A DNA stretch of 63,975 bases from positions 1 through 63,975 of the forward strand of contig CACAZW010000007.1 of assembly GCA_902537055.1 (NCBI GenBank), written 5' to 3'. Source of the stretch: an uncultured Pelagibacteraceae bacterium (GTDB taxonomy: Bacteria > Pseudomonadota > Alphaproteobacteria > Pelagibacterales > Pelagibacteraceae). The notes beneath the pieces were generated by a model. It worked only from the letters and a program-made list of their open reading frames with translations. It did no database searches and was not told the origin of the DNA. The position numbers and the translations under genes were made by a program. This document shows, piece after piece, positions 62,482 through 63,975 of the stretch (its first letter is position 1; each line of letters begins with the position of its first letter).

Positions 62482-63591
62482 ATGAAAAATTTTTATATTG
62501 CAAAATCTAGACGGCTTAGAGGAACGAAATACACTTCAAGAGTAGAAAAACAAGGTGTAACTTCTTATACTGTTTATAACCATATGTTATTACCAGCCTC
62601 ATTTGGAAGTATAGAAAGTCTATACCATCATTTAAAAGAAGATGTTCAAGTTTGGGATGCAGCTGTACAAAGACAACTTGAAATTTCTGGTAAAGATTCA
62701 TCTAAATTGGTTCAGATGATGACTTGTAGAGATCTATCAAAAGCAAAAGAAGGAAGATGTTATTATTGTCCAATAATTGACAATAAAGGTGGAATAATAA
62801 ATGATCCTGTTGTTTTAAAATTATCTGATGAAAAATGGTGGATATCTTTATCAGATTCAGATGTTGGGCTTTATGCGAAAGGTTTAGCAATTGGTTATAA
62901 TTTTGAAGTAGAGATCTCAGAACCAGATGTGGATATTTTTTCAGTCCAAGGTCCAAAATCATTCCAATTAATGGAGAAAGTATTAGGTCCAAAAATAAAT
63001 GAATTAAAATTTTTTGGGTTTGGATACTTCGAGTTTGGTGGTGCAGAACATTTAATTGCAAGATCTGGCTGGTCGAAACAAGGTGGATTTGAAGTTTATA
63101 TGGAACATACAGAAGCTGGATTGGCTTTATATGATAAGTTATTTGAAGTTGGTGGAGAATTTAATGTTAAACCAGGATGTCCAAATTTAGTCGAAAGAAT
63201 TGAAAGTTCTTTACTCTCGTGGGGAAATGATATTGACATCCATGATAATCCATTTGAGTGCGGATTTGATAAATATGTAAATTTAGATACTGGGATAGAT
63301 TTTATTGGAAAAGATGCATTAAAAAAAATTAAAGCTGAAGGAATTAAGAAGAAATTAATGGGTGTAAAAATAAATGCTGAAGAAATAAGTGTTACAGGGT
63401 CAATGAATTTAACTGATGAAAAAAATAATATTATTGGAGACCTAAGGTCAGGTTGTTATAATCCTACATTTAAGCAAGTTATTGGCATTGCAATGGTCAA
63501 AAAACCGTATTTTGAAGCTTCGCAAACATTCAAAATTGATATAAATGGCAAAAGTTTTGATGGAACCGTTTGCGATTTACCTTTCATTTAG
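62482..63591 (+). CDS. dmdA: Dimethylsulfoniopropionate demethylase
   Basis: A 369-residue aminomethyltransferase-fold (GcvT-like) enzyme. It transfers a methyl group from DMSP to tetrahydrofolate, giving 5-methyl-THF and 3-methylmercaptopropionate. The N-terminus [35 protein letters not shown] and [19 protein letters not shown] match DmdA closely rather than GcvT, and the length equals that of Pelagibacter DmdA as I recall it. Its neighbours dmdB and dmdC make the next two pathway steps. A 66-base gap precedes it and could hold its own promoter. Confidence 0.92.
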   Translation: MKNFYIAKSRRLRGTKYTSRVEKQGVTSYTVYNHMLLPASFGSIESLYHHLKEDVQVWDAAVQRQLEISGKDSSKLVQMMTCRDLSKAKEGRCYYCPIIDNKGGIINDPVVLKLSDEKWWISLSDSDVGLYAKGLAIGYNFEVEISEPDVDIFSVQGPKSFQLMEKVLGPKINELKFFGFGYFEFGGAEHLIARSGWSKQGGFEVYMEHTEAGLALYDKLFEVGGEFNVKPGCPNLVERIESSLLSWGNDIDIHDNPFECGFDKYVNLDTGIDFIGKDALKKIKAEGIKKKLMGVKINAEEISVTGSMNLTDEKNNIIGDLRSGCYNPTFKQVIGIAMVKKPYFEASQTFKIDINGKSFDGTVCDLPFI

Positions 63592-63604
63592 TATAAATCT
63601 TTAA

Positions 63605-63975
63605 ATGACTAATATAGCTATCATCGGTGCAACCGGTAATGTTGGAAGAAAGACTCTAGAAGTTATAGAAAAAAAAGATATTAAATTTGATAACCTTTTT
63701 TTAGTAGCCTCTTCTAATAGTGCTGGAAAAAAAATAAGTTTTAAAGGTAAAGATTACGAAGTCCATGATCTTGAAAAATATGATTTTTCAAAAGCAAATA
63801 TAACTTTTTTTGCAGCTGGCGGTAAAATTGCAGAACAATACGCAGAAAATGCAGCAAAATTAACAACTGTAATTGATAATTCCAGTTTTTTTAGAATGGA
63901 CCCCGATGTACCACTTATTGTGCCTCAAGTGAATGCAGAAAAAATTAATGAAATGAAAAAAAATATTGTGGCAAA
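63605..63975 (+). CDS. asd: Aspartate-semialdehyde dehydrogenase, 3' end outside window
   Basis: The first 123 residues of a protein starting MTNIAIIGATGNVGRKTLE, which has the NADP-binding loop of Asd, then LVASSNSAGKKISF, FFAAGGKIAEQYAE, VIDNSSFFRMDPDVPLIVPQVN. Asd reduces aspartyl phosphate on the way to lysine, threonine and methionine. The catalytic Cys lies a little beyond the cut. It begins 13 bases after dmdA, so it may share its transcript. Confidence 0.95.
   Translation, partial: MTNIAIIGATGNVGRKTLEVIEKKDIKFDNLFLVASSNSAGKKISFKGKDYEVHDLEKYDFSKANITFFAAGGKIAEQYAENAAKLTTVIDNSSFFRMDPDVPLIVPQVNAEKINEMKKNIVA

Noticed and set aside
1..63975. CRISPR arrays, insertion sequences, prophage genes, toxin-antitoxin or defence systems
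   Set aside because: None found: no regularly spaced direct repeats, no transposase, integrase or phage structural motifs, and no nuclease or defence gene clusters.

Overview
The window is a dense, AT-rich stretch of an alphaproteobacterial chromosome. It most resembles the marine SAR11 clade (Candidatus Pelagibacter and relatives). Reasons: very low GC, almost no spacers, many 1-17 base gene overlaps, Lys/Asn/Ile-rich proteins, alphaproteobacterial families (DUF2794, IalB, DUF2256 beside a photolyase), large investment in periplasmic binding-protein transporters, and a dmdC-dmdB-dmdA locus for dimethylsulfoniopropionate (DMSP) demethylation. No tRNA, rRNA, insertion sequence, prophage or CRISPR array was seen. 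No stretch over 300 bases lacks a gene.

Layout. 1-3600: heme genes hemC (cut by the window edge) and hemD, an MscS channel, YggT and folD. 3604-10174: an FtsX/LolD-type ABC pair facing a TesA-like esterase, a metallo-beta-lactamase-fold hydrolase, a PQQ-type sugar dehydrogenase and an unusual SDR. 10202-14695: a light/DNA-repair island with a photolyase-related protein, a DUF2256 zinc-ribbon peptide, a secreted 27-residue-repeat beta-helix protein and a second photolyase-like FAD protein. 14702-19532: argG, IalB-like protein, aldo/keto reductase, Bax-inhibitor-1 protein, DUF2794, YciB and HspQ. 19601-23822: a strong RNA hairpin and then ccmC-D-E-F-G-H for cytochrome c maturation, without ccmA, ccmB or ccmI.

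23837-38225: a PagL-like outer-membrane lipid A deacylase, then a catabolic block. It holds two tandem FMN alpha-hydroxyacid dehydrogenases, an aminotransferase, a GlcD/D-lactate-type flavoprotein, a D-2-hydroxyacid dehydrogenase and a zinc alcohol dehydrogenase. A complete GlpV-P-Q-S-T-like ABC importer with two unequal ATPases and an amidase follow. 38352-43227: a TRAP transporter whose large subunit carries a soluble tail of about 340 residues. 43224-47340: a minus-strand operon of ketopantoate-reductase-like, CoA-ligase and gamma-glutamyltransferase genes. 47371-50882: MFS and EamA transporters, an alpha/beta hydrolase and a secreted unknown.

50875-55873: the protein-targeting and ribosome block. 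ftsY and dapF face ffh, which is preceded by a GC-rich pseudoknot-capable leader; rpsP, trmD and rplS follow with no rimM between rpsP and trmD. 55883-58994: leuC-leuD-leuB. 59027-63591: dmdC, dmdB, dmdA. The window ends inside asd.

The items I consider most worth following are the ffh leader RNA, the hairpin before ccmC, the asymmetric ATPase pair, the tailed DctM, and the two non-canonical photolyase-family proteins. All functions are inferred by reading motifs; no database search was run.
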